Origin: Ignavibacteria bacterium
Lineage (GTDB): Bacteria; Bacteroidota; Ignavibacteria; Tepidaquicellales; Tepidaquicellaceae
Length of the DNA: 64,000 nt
Reading direction: 5' to 3'
Assembly: GCA_028714695.1 (NCBI GenBank)
Contig: JAQTLX010000007.1
Location: 62,001 to 126,000 of the forward strand
The notes under the pieces were generated by a model that was not told the origin of the DNA, made no database searches, and saw nothing but the letters and a program-made list of their open reading frames with translations. Shown piece by piece: positions 18,436 through 26,521 of the stretch. Every line of letters begins with the position of its first letter. Within the stretch, counting starts at the first letter, position 1. The position numbers were made by a program, and so were the translations under genes.

Positions 18436-18461
18436 GGAAAAGAAAAAAAACCAGTTTAGAA

Positions 18462-19022
18462 ATGAGAATCGTAATTTTGTTTTGCTTATTATCACTTTTC
18501 AAAATAGGGAATTGCAGTGATATTGAGAAATATGCCAAAGCATATAAAATGATTAAAGATAGTAATTCTATTGTTCAGAAGTGTTTTTCTGAATATTATT
18601 CGTCAAGGGCAGACACGTTTCAAATATGCATTTCTAATCGAATATATCATATAGATAAGATGTCTTTTATTTACTACATAATAGGTTACGAATATAATAA
18701 TCCCGAGCCTTATGGGGCGATTTGGAGACAACTCAGGGATACATTAACTAAACTAGAAATTGATAAGGACAAAGAGGCAAATTATCAAAATTATAAAGAG
18801 ATGCCTGCTCTAAATAAAATATATAAGACTAAATTTTGTGACCTGAAACTATTTTTTGGGGATTTTGATGAACAAAATCGTTTGTGCGCTTCATTAATAT
18901 ACGATAACGGCAGAGAAAACTACCTAAATGCATATAGAGAATCGCAATGTGGTATTGATTTTCTTTTTTATTTTAAGGATGATGAGATTGTTAAGATGAT
19001 AGCTTTGAAATTTGTTCGATAG
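18462..19022 (+). CDS. Unknown 186-aa secreted protein
   Basis: The start is placed at 18462, where a signal peptide (MRIVILFCLLSLFKIGNCS) begins. The frame is open back to 18363 through the palindromic repeat, but that would hide the signal. The mature part has helical N-terminal and mixed C-terminal regions and Cys residues (QKCFSEYY, KFCDLKLFFGDFDE, QCGIDFLF). No family is recognised. It is the last gene of the AT-rich exported-protein cluster. Confidence 0.65.
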   Translation: MRIVILFCLLSLFKIGNCSDIEKYAKAYKMIKDSNSIVQKCFSEYYSSRADTFQICISNRIYHIDKMSFIYYIIGYEYNNPEPYGAIWRQLRDTLTKLEIDKDKEANYQNYKEMPALNKIYKTKFCDLKLFFGDFDEQNRLCASLIYDNGRENYLNAYRESQCGIDFLFYFKDDEIVKMIALKFVR

Positions 19023-19591
19023 TTTATTTCAAAATCTTTTGGTTGTCACGTTCCCGCGCGGTAATCCTATTTGTGTTAAGCGCAGGAGCATAGTAACAAG
19101 ATAAGAGAATTGGATATCGCCGTCAGGAGGTAACTCCTGACGGGCACGGAAAATTTGAAACCCCCGTACCTGTCTGCAACACCTGTCTGCAACACCTGCC
19201 TGCAACAGGCAGAGGCAGAGGCGGGGGGAACGATAAAGGTAGAAATCCGGCTTTAGCCGAATTCTTTTTTTGACCCAGATTCGACTATCAAGAGAATCAA
19301 TCCTATATAGCCGCCGTCAGGAGGAAACTCCTGACGGGCACGGAATAAAATTATCTCCTAAGTTTTCTCTGGTTACCACTGCCTGCCCCGAGTATCGGGG
19401 CTCCTGCGTAGTGACCCAATATATGTTAGCGCGGGAGCGGCTAACAAGAGGATTAGGAAAAACTTTTGCGGATACTCAATAAAACCGGATTTTATTTCTC
19501 TGTTTTTAATTGACTTAACACGAAAACTGATGTGAAAATAAACCATTGAAAAGCAAGTATTTATACTGTAATTTCTTAAAATCTATAAACT
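19023..19591. repeat. 569-bp intergenic repeat cluster
   Basis: No gene is supported. Contents: a TGTTA ... TAACA motif (about 19073-19101); GTCAGGAGG palindromes at 19122-19145 and 19316-19339; a CCTGTCTGCAACA tandem repeat closed by CAGGCAGAGGCGGGG (about 19164-19229); and a 46-bp palindromic element at 19371-19416. The core of that element is the reverse complement of the one at 15521-15566. A TGTTAGC ... GCTAACA hairpin lies at about 19426-19455. A small ORF running through these repeats is not credible. Confidence 0.8.
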
Positions 19592-20245
19592 ATGAATACT
19601 CCTTTTACGGTCGAACAGTTTCTGGATGTATTCCGGAATTATAACACATCAGTTTTCCCGATGCAGTTTGTCTTCTATCTTCTTTGCATAATTGTAATAT
19701 TCTTTGCAGTAAATAATAAATCGCATAAAACAATTAATTCCATACTCTCGTTTTTCTGGCTCTGGATGGGTGTGGTTTACCATATAATTTATTTCAGCCC
19801 TATTAATAAAGCCGCGTACGCTTTCGGAACACTTTTTATCGTTCAGTCAATCCTGATTCTGTACTTCGGCGTTTTCAAAAATAAACTTTCGTTTGGTTTC
19901 GAAAAAAATATTTACGGTTTCACGGGTATTCTCCTGATGCTCTATGCCCTGATTATTTATCCATTCATCGGCTATATGCTCGGACATTCTTATCCTTATT
20001 CGCCGACGCTCGGTCTTCCATGCCCGACAACTATTTTCACGCTCGGCGTTTTTCTGTGGTCGGATAAGAAATTTCCTCTTACAGTTTTTATAATTCCTTT
20101 CGTCTGGTCGGTTATCGGATTTGTGGCAGCCATGAATTTCGGAATTAAAGAAGACATTGGTCTTCTTGCATCAGGCGTGCTGACTTTAATTATGCTTATT
20201 ATGAAAAATAAAAAATATGCTGATGTAAACTTGCAGCAAAATTGA
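19592..20245 (+). CDS. DUF6064-type integral membrane protein
   Basis: This 217-aa protein has about six hydrophobic segments. Its N-terminus, TPFTVEQFLDVFRNYN, is characteristic of the uncharacterised DUF6064 family, whose members share a PFT.EQF..VF..YN start. Later conserved-looking loops include YPYSPTLGLPCPTTIFTLG. No function is known. The gene is monocistronic with about 65 bp to the next gene and sits at the right edge of the repeat-rich region. Confidence 0.75.
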   Translation: MNTPFTVEQFLDVFRNYNTSVFPMQFVFYLLCIIVIFFAVNNKSHKTINSILSFFWLWMGVVYHIIYFSPINKAAYAFGTLFIVQSILILYFGVFKNKLSFGFEKNIYGFTGILLMLYALIIYPFIGYMLGHSYPYSPTLGLPCPTTIFTLGVFLWSDKKFPLTVFIIPFVWSVIGFVAAMNFGIKEDIGLLASGVLTLIMLIMKNKKYADVNLQQN

Positions 20246-20311
20246 ATTTTTATTGTAAATTAGCGTTCTAAATTCTTAATATTTGATAATTGCATTTAAA
20301 CATTTAATAAT

Positions 20312-20665
20312 ATGGAAACATTTAAAATCCCGTTCACAGATATCGACTGGTCTGCTGTACCTAAAGAAGAGCATAAAGGCGAAACAGGTACTTCATTCTG
20401 GCAGATAGTGCAGTTTCCCGGTCTCCGCATCAGAATAGTCGAATATTCGCAAGGCTACATCGCCGACCACTGGTGTAAAAAAGGACACATCGTGCACTGC
20501 CTCGAAGGCGAATTCACGAGCGAACTTGAGAACGACAAATCGATTACAATGAAACAGGGAATGACGTACGTTGTCTCCGACGAAATGAGTTCTCACCGTT
20601 CCGTTGCCCGGAACAACGTAAAACTCCTGATTATTGACGGTGACTTTCTTAAATGTGATTTATAA
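20312..20665 (+). CDS. DHCW-motif cupin-fold protein
   Basis: This 117-aa single-domain cupin begins METFKIPFTDIDWSAVPKEE. It carries YIADHWCKKGHIVHCLEGEF, the diagnostic motif region of small cupins annotated as DHCW-motif proteins, here in the order ADHWC. His residues in DHW, GHIVH and SSHRS could bind a metal. The substrate is unknown. It lies 29 bp before the asparaginase-like gene. Confidence 0.82.
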   Translation: METFKIPFTDIDWSAVPKEEHKGETGTSFWQIVQFPGLRIRIVEYSQGYIADHWCKKGHIVHCLEGEFTSELENDKSITMKQGMTYVVSDEMSSHRSVARNNVKLLIIDGDFLKCDL

Positions 20666-20694
20666 TTTGCATAAACTTAATTGTAAAATCTGAT

Positions 20695-21189
20695 ATGCGG
20701 ATTCTTTTCATACAAACAGGCGGTACAATCGACAAGGAATATCCGAAGAATATAAAAGGATATGCATTCGAAATCGGGGAACCCGCCGTTAAGCGGATTC
20801 TCGAAAAAATCAATCCGGTATTTGAATACGAAATAGTGACCTTATTTCGAAAAGACAGCCAGGAAATTACCGATGACGACAGGCAGAAAATTTTTGAACT
20901 GTGCTCGAATTCCGCGCATGACAAAATTATAATAACACACGGCACCGATACTATAATCGAAACGGCAAAATATCTTTCTCAGGCAGTAAATAAAACAATC
21001 GTGCTTACGGGCGCGTTTAAACCCGAAAGATTCAAAGACTCCGACGCTGAATTCAATATAGGTACTGCAATCGGCGCGATACAATTTCTGAAAAACGGCG
21101 TATATATTGCAATGAACGGTGAAGTCCTGCCGCATGATAATGTTATAAGAAATATTGAAGACGGAAGATTTTTAAAAAATAAACAATAA
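20695..21189 (+). CDS. Short asparaginase-domain protein
   Basis: This 164-aa protein contains the N-terminal asparaginase/glutaminase domain: FIQTGGTIDKEYP (nucleophile Thr region) and IITHGTDTIIETAKYL (second Thr with Asp). The C-terminal domain of full-length (about 330 aa) L-asparaginases is absent. Short stand-alone versions are widespread and their activity on asparagine is not guaranteed. A hydrolytic amidase role is plausible. Confidence 0.82.
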   Translation: MRILFIQTGGTIDKEYPKNIKGYAFEIGEPAVKRILEKINPVFEYEIVTLFRKDSQEITDDDRQKIFELCSNSAHDKIIITHGTDTIIETAKYLSQAVNKTIVLTGAFKPERFKDSDAEFNIGTAIGAIQFLKNGVYIAMNGEVLPHDNVIRNIEDGRFLKNKQ

Positions 21190-21282
21190 TCATTTCCTTT
21201 GTTTCTCTCCCGGGGAAGTGTTTTAACTTATTACTCTTAATCTCGTAATATAAAGTGTAATATGTCTTAAATCAAAATCGAA

Positions 21283-21846
21283 ATGAATAATAACGATAAA
21301 AGCAGAGTTTGTCCGGTAGAACTTGCAGGCAGTCTCGACAGTAAGTTCAGAAAAATATTCCAGAACCCCAAAAAAATTCTTAAACCGTTTATTAAAGAAG
21401 GCATGACAGTCTTCGAACTCGGTTCGGGTCCGGGTTTCTTTACGAAAAGCATTTCGGAACTTGCCGGTCCGACAGGCAAAGTTATAGCCGCGGACCTGCA
21501 GGAAGGGATGCTCGAAATTGTAAAAGCAAAAACAGAACATTCGGAATTGAAAGACAGAATTCAAACGCATCTATGCAAATCGGATACAATTGATTTCTTC
21601 GAAAGAGTTGATTTTGTTTTTGCTTTCTACGTTGTTCATGAAATTCCTGACAAAGAGCGCCTCTTTGCCGAACTGAAATTAATATTAAAACCGGGCGGTC
21701 GAATGCTCATTATCGAGCCGCCTTTTCACGTACCGAAACACGATTTCAGAAAAATGCTCGATATACTTGTTGGAAAGGGTTTCCGCGTGATCGATTCGCC
21801 GAAATTCTTCCCGAACAGGGTTGTATATCTGGAACTGACTGAATAA
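21283..21846 (+). CDS. Class I SAM-dependent methyltransferase
   Basis: This 187-aa protein has motif I FELGSGPGFFTKSI (about residues 45-58) and motif II KVIAADLQEGMLEIVK. Motif IV-VI regions appear in DFVFAFYVVHEIPDKE and LKPGGRMLIIEPP. These define a Rossmann-fold methyltransferase of the UbiE/Methyltransf_11 type. The acceptor substrate cannot be predicted. It stands alone, with about 90-bp spacers on both sides. Confidence 0.85.
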   Translation: MNNNDKSRVCPVELAGSLDSKFRKIFQNPKKILKPFIKEGMTVFELGSGPGFFTKSISELAGPTGKVIAADLQEGMLEIVKAKTEHSELKDRIQTHLCKSDTIDFFERVDFVFAFYVVHEIPDKERLFAELKLILKPGGRMLIIEPPFHVPKHDFRKMLDILVGKGFRVIDSPKFFPNRVVYLELTE

Positions 21847-21931
21847 AGTTCGGAACTTCTGTCAATATTGCAGGATTTTATTGTCTGATAAATAGAAAGA
21901 AAAATATTATTTTATTAATTAATTTATTGAC

Positions 21932-22378
21932 ATGAAAAAACTGTTATCCGTAACGGTTCTGCTGCTTGCCTTTGCTTCTTGCAGGCAAAATGCGGATTCG
22001 CCTGCGCTGATTAATGACTGCAAACAGGACATAGTCAGGACAGAAAAAGATTTCGAAAAAATGGCAGCCGATAAAGGTCTTGCTGAAGCGTTCTCGTTCT
22101 TTGCTTCCGACAGCGCCGTCATCCGCGGACGCGGTGAACTCATTTCGGGAAAACCCGGGATATGGAAACATTACAACGAACTGAAGCAAAAAGATATTTC
22201 GCTGAAATGGTCGCCCGATTTTGTCGATGTTTCTTCTTCCTGCGACCTCGGTTATACTTACGGCAAATATACATTTTCTTATACTGATTCACTCGGAGGC
22301 AGAAATACGGATTCGGGATATTTTCATACGGTATGGAAAAAACAAAAGGACGGCAAATGGAAATTTGTCTGGGATTGA
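21932..22378 (+). CDS. DUF4440/SnoaL-like lipoprotein
   Basis: This 148-aa lipoprotein has a signal and lipobox, LLAFASC. The body matches the NTF2-like DUF4440 fold: DIVRTEKDFEKMAADKGLAEAFSFFASDSAVI, YGKYTFSYTD, and the terminal VWKKQKDGKWKFVWD that is typical of this family. The function of the domain is generally unknown (small-molecule binding or enzymatic). The beta-lactamase gene follows 27 bp downstream. Confidence 0.82.
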   Translation: MKKLLSVTVLLLAFASCRQNADSPALINDCKQDIVRTEKDFEKMAADKGLAEAFSFFASDSAVIRGRGELISGKPGIWKHYNELKQKDISLKWSPDFVDVSSSCDLGYTYGKYTFSYTDSLGGRNTDSGYFHTVWKKQKDGKWKFVWD

Positions 22379-22405
22379 TTTATAAATTAATGTTAAAATT
22401 ATACT

Positions 22406-23323
22406 ATGGTGTTTAAAAAACTTTTATCGTTTCTTATTTTGTCAGCATTATATATCACTGCATTTAAGGCGAACAACATTTCCGCACAGGAAAATGTTTT
22501 GAAAATTAAAATAGACGGGATAATTAAATCCGCGAACTGCAATGTAGGCGCGGCAATCAGGTGCATTGAAGATAATGAAACTTACCTGTTCAACGATTCG
22601 GTTCACTATCCGATGCAGAGCGTTTTTAAATTCCCGCTTGCATTTGCCGTACTCGACAGAGTCGATAAAGGACAGTTTACGCTTGATAAAATTATTTCCA
22701 TGGACCGGAATGATTTGCTGCCCGGCACATGGAGCCCGCTGAGAGACAAATATCCCGGCGGCGCGGATATCCCTTTGAGCGAACTCATTTCTTATACAGT
22801 TTCGCAAAGCGATAATAACGGATGCGATAAACTGTTTCAACTTATCGGAGGTCCGCTTGAAGTTAATGCGTATATACACAAAATCGGAATATCCGGCATA
22901 AACATTACGGCGGATGAGAAGGCAATGCATCAGGACTGGAATGTGCAATTCAAGAACTGGTGCGAGCCTTCGGCTATGCTCGGACTTCTTGAGAAACTGC
23001 ATAACGGCACTTACCTCTCGAAATCATCGAACGATTTTCTTATGAAAATCATGACGGAAACTACAACGGGTCCGAAAAGAATTAAAGGACTTCTACCCGA
23101 AGGCACTATAGTTGCGCATAAGACGGGCTCATCCGGAGAAAACGAAGAAGGTATAGCAGCCGCAACGAACGATGCGGGTATCATCACGCTTCCTGACGGA
23201 CGGCATATAATTATAGTTGTTTTCGTCTCGATGTCGCGCGATAATGAATACGCCCGTGATGAAATTATTGCCAATATTTCAAAAGCAGCATGGGATTACT
23301 TTGTTTCGAAAAACAAGAAATGA
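22406..23323 (+). CDS. Class A (serine) beta-lactamase, subclass A2-like
   Basis: This 305-aa protein has an N-terminal signal peptide. All class A motifs are present: the S-x-x-K tetrad in MQSVFKFP (Ser about 72), the SDN loop in VSQSDNNGCDKL (about 135), an omega-loop Glu in WCEPSAML (about 187) and KTG in VAHKTGSSG (about 238). The overall style (NDLLPGTWSPLRDKYPGG, ATNDAGIITLPDG) matches the Bacteroidota PER/CfxA-like A2 group. It is predicted to hydrolyse beta-lactams in the periplasm. It is packed tightly (3 bp) against the next gene and looks native, with no mobile element beside it. Confidence 0.92.
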   Translation: MVFKKLLSFLILSALYITAFKANNISAQENVLKIKIDGIIKSANCNVGAAIRCIEDNETYLFNDSVHYPMQSVFKFPLAFAVLDRVDKGQFTLDKIISMDRNDLLPGTWSPLRDKYPGGADIPLSELISYTVSQSDNNGCDKLFQLIGGPLEVNAYIHKIGISGINITADEKAMHQDWNVQFKNWCEPSAMLGLLEKLHNGTYLSKSSNDFLMKIMTETTTGPKRIKGLLPEGTIVAHKTGSSGENEEGIAAATNDAGIITLPDGRHIIIVVFVSMSRDNEYARDEIIANISKAAWDYFVSKNKK

Positions 23324-23326
23324 TTT

Positions 23327-23665
23327 ATGAACTTTGATGCCGAAATATTAGGACTCGAAAAACAATTGCTTGATTCCGGCAAGAGGCATTCCGAGGATTT
23401 CCTGCGGGAAATTCTCAGCGAAGAATTCGTTGAAATCGGGAGTTCGGGAAAAACTTACAACAGGGAAGATACCATTAAAGAACTTCTTAATAGCAAAGAT
23501 TTCGAATATGAAATATCAGATTTTAAAACAATTGAACTTGGAAATGATATCGTTCTCGCTTCATATAAAATAAAAATTAACGGTAAACTTTCTTTCAGAA
23601 ATTCGCTTTGGAAAAAATCCGGCGATAAATGGAAAATTGTTTACCACAGAGGAAAAAACATTTAA
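23327..23665 (+). CDS. DUF4440/NTF2-like protein
   Basis: This 112-aa cytoplasmic protein is of the nuclear-transport-factor-2-like superfamily. EIGSSGKTYNREDTIKELL and a C-terminal RNSLWKKSGDKWKIVYHRG are characteristic of the DUF4440 group, often annotated as YybH-like. It starts 3 bp after the beta-lactamase stop. Function is unknown. Confidence 0.8.
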   Translation: MNFDAEILGLEKQLLDSGKRHSEDFLREILSEEFVEIGSSGKTYNREDTIKELLNSKDFEYEISDFKTIELGNDIVLASYKIKINGKLSFRNSLWKKSGDKWKIVYHRGKNI

Positions 23666-23673
23666 ATAAGATT

Positions 23674-24093
23674 ATGGATACAAGTATATTTATGGATAAG
23701 GGGAAAGTCCCCGATGACGCAATGCTGACAAAGGCATTGGGAAAAACATACACTTTGTGGAAAGAACTTGAAAAATATGTTACGGATAAATATCCCGCAG
23801 CGGTTAAAGAATGGAAAATGACAGGAGCGAAATACGGCTGGAGTTACAGGCTGAGCGATAGAAAAAGAGTTATCATATATTTCCTTCCGCGGGAAAAATC
23901 TTTTATGACCGCTTTTGTATTCGGCGCGAAAGCATTCGAAGATATAATGAAAAGCAGTGTTTCTGATAAAATTAAAAAGGAACTTGAGTCCGCTAAAGTT
24001 TATGCCGAAGGGAGAGGCATACGAATAGATGTGAAAAGCAAAACCGCGATTAAAGATATAATGAAACTCGTCGATATTAAACTGGTACTTTAA
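23674..24093 (+). CDS. DUF3788 family protein
   Basis: The protein has 139 aa from the ATG at 23674 (MDTSIFMDKGKVPDD). An upstream in-frame ATG at 23629 lies inside the previous gene and is less likely. YTLWKELEKYVTDKYP, EWKMTGAKYGWSYRLSDRKR, IYFLPREKSFMTAFVFG and ESAKVYAEGRGIRIDVK match the uncharacterised DUF3788 family. It is the last gene before the compositionally distinct cassette starting near 24.2 kb. Confidence 0.83.
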   Translation: MDTSIFMDKGKVPDDAMLTKALGKTYTLWKELEKYVTDKYPAAVKEWKMTGAKYGWSYRLSDRKRVIIYFLPREKSFMTAFVFGAKAFEDIMKSSVSDKIKKELESAKVYAEGRGIRIDVKSKTAIKDIMKLVDIKLVL

Positions 24094-24332
24094 TGTTTAT
24101 CACTTTCGTTTTTCTAATTGAAAAATATTATAAATAGACTAAGGTAAAGATGTAAGTAAAATAGAGCTATCAATAATGTTTATTATGAATTAAGGTATGG
24201 TAATAAAAAAAATCATTTACTAACTTAGAAATGGCAAGATGATTTATTAATGCATTATGGAAGAAATCACTTTTGTAATTCTATCGAAATCTATTTTCAT
24301 TTAAGGCTATTCTGAATTAATTGTATTACTTA
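24094..24332. other. AT-rich spacer leading into the cassette
   Basis: This is 239 bp of very AT-rich sequence without an ORF, presumably carrying the cassette promoter. I see no convincing attachment site, inverted repeat or tRNA at this boundary. Composition changes here relative to the DUF3788 gene. Confidence 0.5.
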
Positions 24333-25112
24333 ATGGGGGGAAATTCTGAAATTAAGAATCAAAATCCAACTGCTGTTATTTTAACCGCTTTGCCTTTAGA
24401 ATATAATGCTGTTAAAAAGCATTTATTAAATTTAAATGAATTAATTCATCCAAAAGGAAATGTATATGAAAAAGGTCAATTTAATGGTGAATATAATAGT
24501 TGGGATATTGGGATAGCTGAAGTAGGGGCAGGTAATAACACATGTGCTATGCAAACAGAGCGAGCCATAAGTTATTTTAATCCAGAAGTTATTCTTTTTG
24601 TTGGAATAGCTGGAGGTTTAAAAGATGTTAATTTAGGGGATGTTGTAGTAGCTCAAAAGGCATATGGTTACGAAAAAGGAAAATATACTAATTCGGAATT
24701 TCTTATTCGACCTGAAGTGGGTTTATCATCTTTTGAAATATACGAACGCGCAAAGGCTGAAGCAAAGAAACAAGATTGGAAGCTTAGACTACCAAAAAGA
24801 TATCAAAGAGTAAAACTTAAGGCAATAGCGAAACCAATAGCAGCGGGTGAAAAAGTAATAGTAGGTGATCGAACCGAAATATTTGATCTCCTATATAAAT
24901 GCTACAATGATACAGTTGCGGTAGAAATGGAAGGGAGTGGGTTTTATTCTGCTTGCCATGCAAATGGTAATATTCATTTTCTTATTATACGCGGAATTTC
25001 TGATCTTTTAATTAATAAGACAATTACAGATGCAAAAGGATATCAAGAAATAGCAGCTCGAAATGCTTGTGCCTTCGCATTTGAAGTTTTATCGAAGTTC
25101 AAAATAAAATAA
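24333..25112 (+). CDS. Nucleoside phosphorylase/MTA-SAH-nucleosidase-fold protein (cassette gene 1)
   Basis: The protein has about 259 aa from the ATG at 24333. A TTG four codons upstream is possible, but GGGGGG follows the ATG and no better signal is seen. It has the PNP_UDP_1 fold with FVGIAGGLKDVNLGDVVVAQKAYGYEKGKY, AVEMEGSGFYSACHAN (purine/ribose-binding Glu region) and IIRGISDLL (catalytic Asp region). Such enzymes cleave N-glycosidic bonds, for example in methylthioadenosine or S-adenosylhomocysteine. Related domains in bacterial immunity (Detocs-type effectors) degrade ATP. Here it is 5 bp upstream of a ParB-like gene in a cassette with a DNA methyltransferase, so either SAH removal or effector activity is possible. 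Confidence 0.85.
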   Translation: MGGNSEIKNQNPTAVILTALPLEYNAVKKHLLNLNELIHPKGNVYEKGQFNGEYNSWDIGIAEVGAGNNTCAMQTERAISYFNPEVILFVGIAGGLKDVNLGDVVVAQKAYGYEKGKYTNSEFLIRPEVGLSSFEIYERAKAEAKKQDWKLRLPKRYQRVKLKAIAKPIAAGEKVIVGDRTEIFDLLYKCYNDTVAVEMEGSGFYSACHANGNIHFLIIRGISDLLINKTITDAKGYQEIAARNACAFAFEVLSKFKIK

Positions 25113-25117
25113 ATTTT

Positions 25118-26518
25118 ATGAAAAATCTTATAAAAAACCAACAAAGAACAATTATTCAAGAGTTTGTTGAGGAAATTAAAAAAGCGAGAATGGAGATATC
25201 TAACAATGAACCCATTAAATTTCGGGATGATAAGAATAATCACAAAATTCGTAAAGCATACAAGATCCCTGTTGATCTGCTTAGGTTTAGAAAAGACAAT
25301 GGTAGAATTGCTTCAGATGTAATGACATATGAAAAGGAGAAAGGTACCTTAAGCGAAAGCACAGATTTTGGGCAAGCACAGATCAGGAAATTTTTATTAA
25401 AAAAAGATCCGGATCCAACAAAAGAACTAACAAATTCGATTATTAAAGACGGTCAAGAAGATTTGGCTATTATCACAGCCGATGGATTTTTAATTAATGG
25501 CAATAGAAGGAAAATGGTACTAGAGCAACTTTATGAAAAATACAGAGGTGATATAAAATATAAATACATGAAAGTTGTAATATTGCCTGGAATTGATGAA
25601 ACTGAACCTCCTCCATCGATTGAAGAAATTGAACAAGTCGAGAATAGATATCAATTTCAAAAGACAGGTAAAGCGGAATATTATAATTTCGATATGGCAT
25701 TAGCTGTAAAAAGAAAAATTGATCTAGGTATGGATTTAGAAGAGATATTGCTTGATGACCCAAACTATGAAGAACTAAAAGGAAAAGCTCTTCAAAATAA
25801 AATAAAAGAATTCAAAGAAGAGTATATTGAGCCTTTGAAATGTGTAGATCGATATCTTGTGTATTTAAAACGACCAGGACATTATAACACAATATCTGAA
25901 GGCCGTGGAGATAGTGAGGGTCGTTGGCAAGCATTTTTAGATTATTATAATATTGTATATAAAAAAATTAAAGATGATAAATATAGAATCAAATTCGGAA
26001 TTAGAGATGGTGATGAAGGCAAAATCGAAAATATAGCATTTAAAATTATTAGAAAGCGATTAATAAAAGGTGTGGATAAGAAAGCTCATCAAATTATGAG
26101 AGATTTCCCAAAGTTAATTACAAATCAAAACTCAAAACGAGAATTATTTAAGATAGAAAAAATCAATTTCGAGTTATCAAAAGAGGAAATTACCGATCAA
26201 GACGGAAATGAAATAGATGAAAAAACAAAAGATACTATTTGGGGAATAAAAAATGCAAAAGATATTGTTTGGCATGTTAAGGGTGCATATGAGATAATGG
26301 AACATAAAAAGGGTCAAGATACACCGATTGAATTATTAAAAACATCATTGGAAAAATTATTTCATTCGAATTTGGACGTTGATAATATTGATTTTGGGAG
26401 AATAGATGAAGCGATGAAGATAACAAGAGAAATTCAAAACAGAGCTAACGAAATAGAACATTTATTGTATGAATCAAAAAAACTTAAAGATAAATTGAAG
26501 AAGAAAATTAAATTATAA
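25118..26518 (+). CDS. ParB/sulfiredoxin-fold protein with long C-terminal region (cassette gene 2)
   Basis: The protein has 466 aa. Residues about 48-155 match the ParB N-terminal (ParB/Srx) domain: YKIPVDLLRFRKDNGRI, then LTNSIIKDGQEDLAIITADG and the box LINGNRRKMVLEQL (about residue 125), which corresponds to the G-x-R-R motif of ParB-like nucleotide hydrolases and nucleases. The remaining about 300 residues are charged, helical and unrecognised, ending in a basic KKLKDKLKKKIKL tail that may bind DNA. It is unrelated to the housekeeping ParB at 36299. The position, 3 bp before an SNF2 helicase and in line with an adenine methyltransferase, suggests a DNA-recognition, switch or nuclease role in a defence cassette. 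Confidence 0.75.
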   Translation: MKNLIKNQQRTIIQEFVEEIKKARMEISNNEPIKFRDDKNNHKIRKAYKIPVDLLRFRKDNGRIASDVMTYEKEKGTLSESTDFGQAQIRKFLLKKDPDPTKELTNSIIKDGQEDLAIITADGFLINGNRRKMVLEQLYEKYRGDIKYKYMKVVILPGIDETEPPPSIEEIEQVENRYQFQKTGKAEYYNFDMALAVKRKIDLGMDLEEILLDDPNYEELKGKALQNKIKEFKEEYIEPLKCVDRYLVYLKRPGHYNTISEGRGDSEGRWQAFLDYYNIVYKKIKDDKYRIKFGIRDGDEGKIENIAFKIIRKRLIKGVDKKAHQIMRDFPKLITNQNSKRELFKIEKINFELSKEEITDQDGNEIDEKTKDTIWGIKNAKDIVWHVKGAYEIMEHKKGQDTPIELLKTSLEKLFHSNLDVDNIDFGRIDEAMKITREIQNRANEIEHLLYESKKLKDKLKKKIKL

Positions 26519-26521
26519 AAC

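Noticed and set aside
19270-19482. 70-aa ORF in the spacer before the DUF6064 gene
   Set aside because: It runs through three palindromic repeats and has no protein-like character.
22448-23002. 184-aa minus-strand ORF opposite the beta-lactamase
   Set aside because: A shadow of the catalytic-motif-bearing strand; no independent evidence.
24094-24332. Attachment site or integrase scar at the left edge of the cassette
   Set aside because: No tRNA, direct repeat matching the right edge, or integrase was found; only a composition change.
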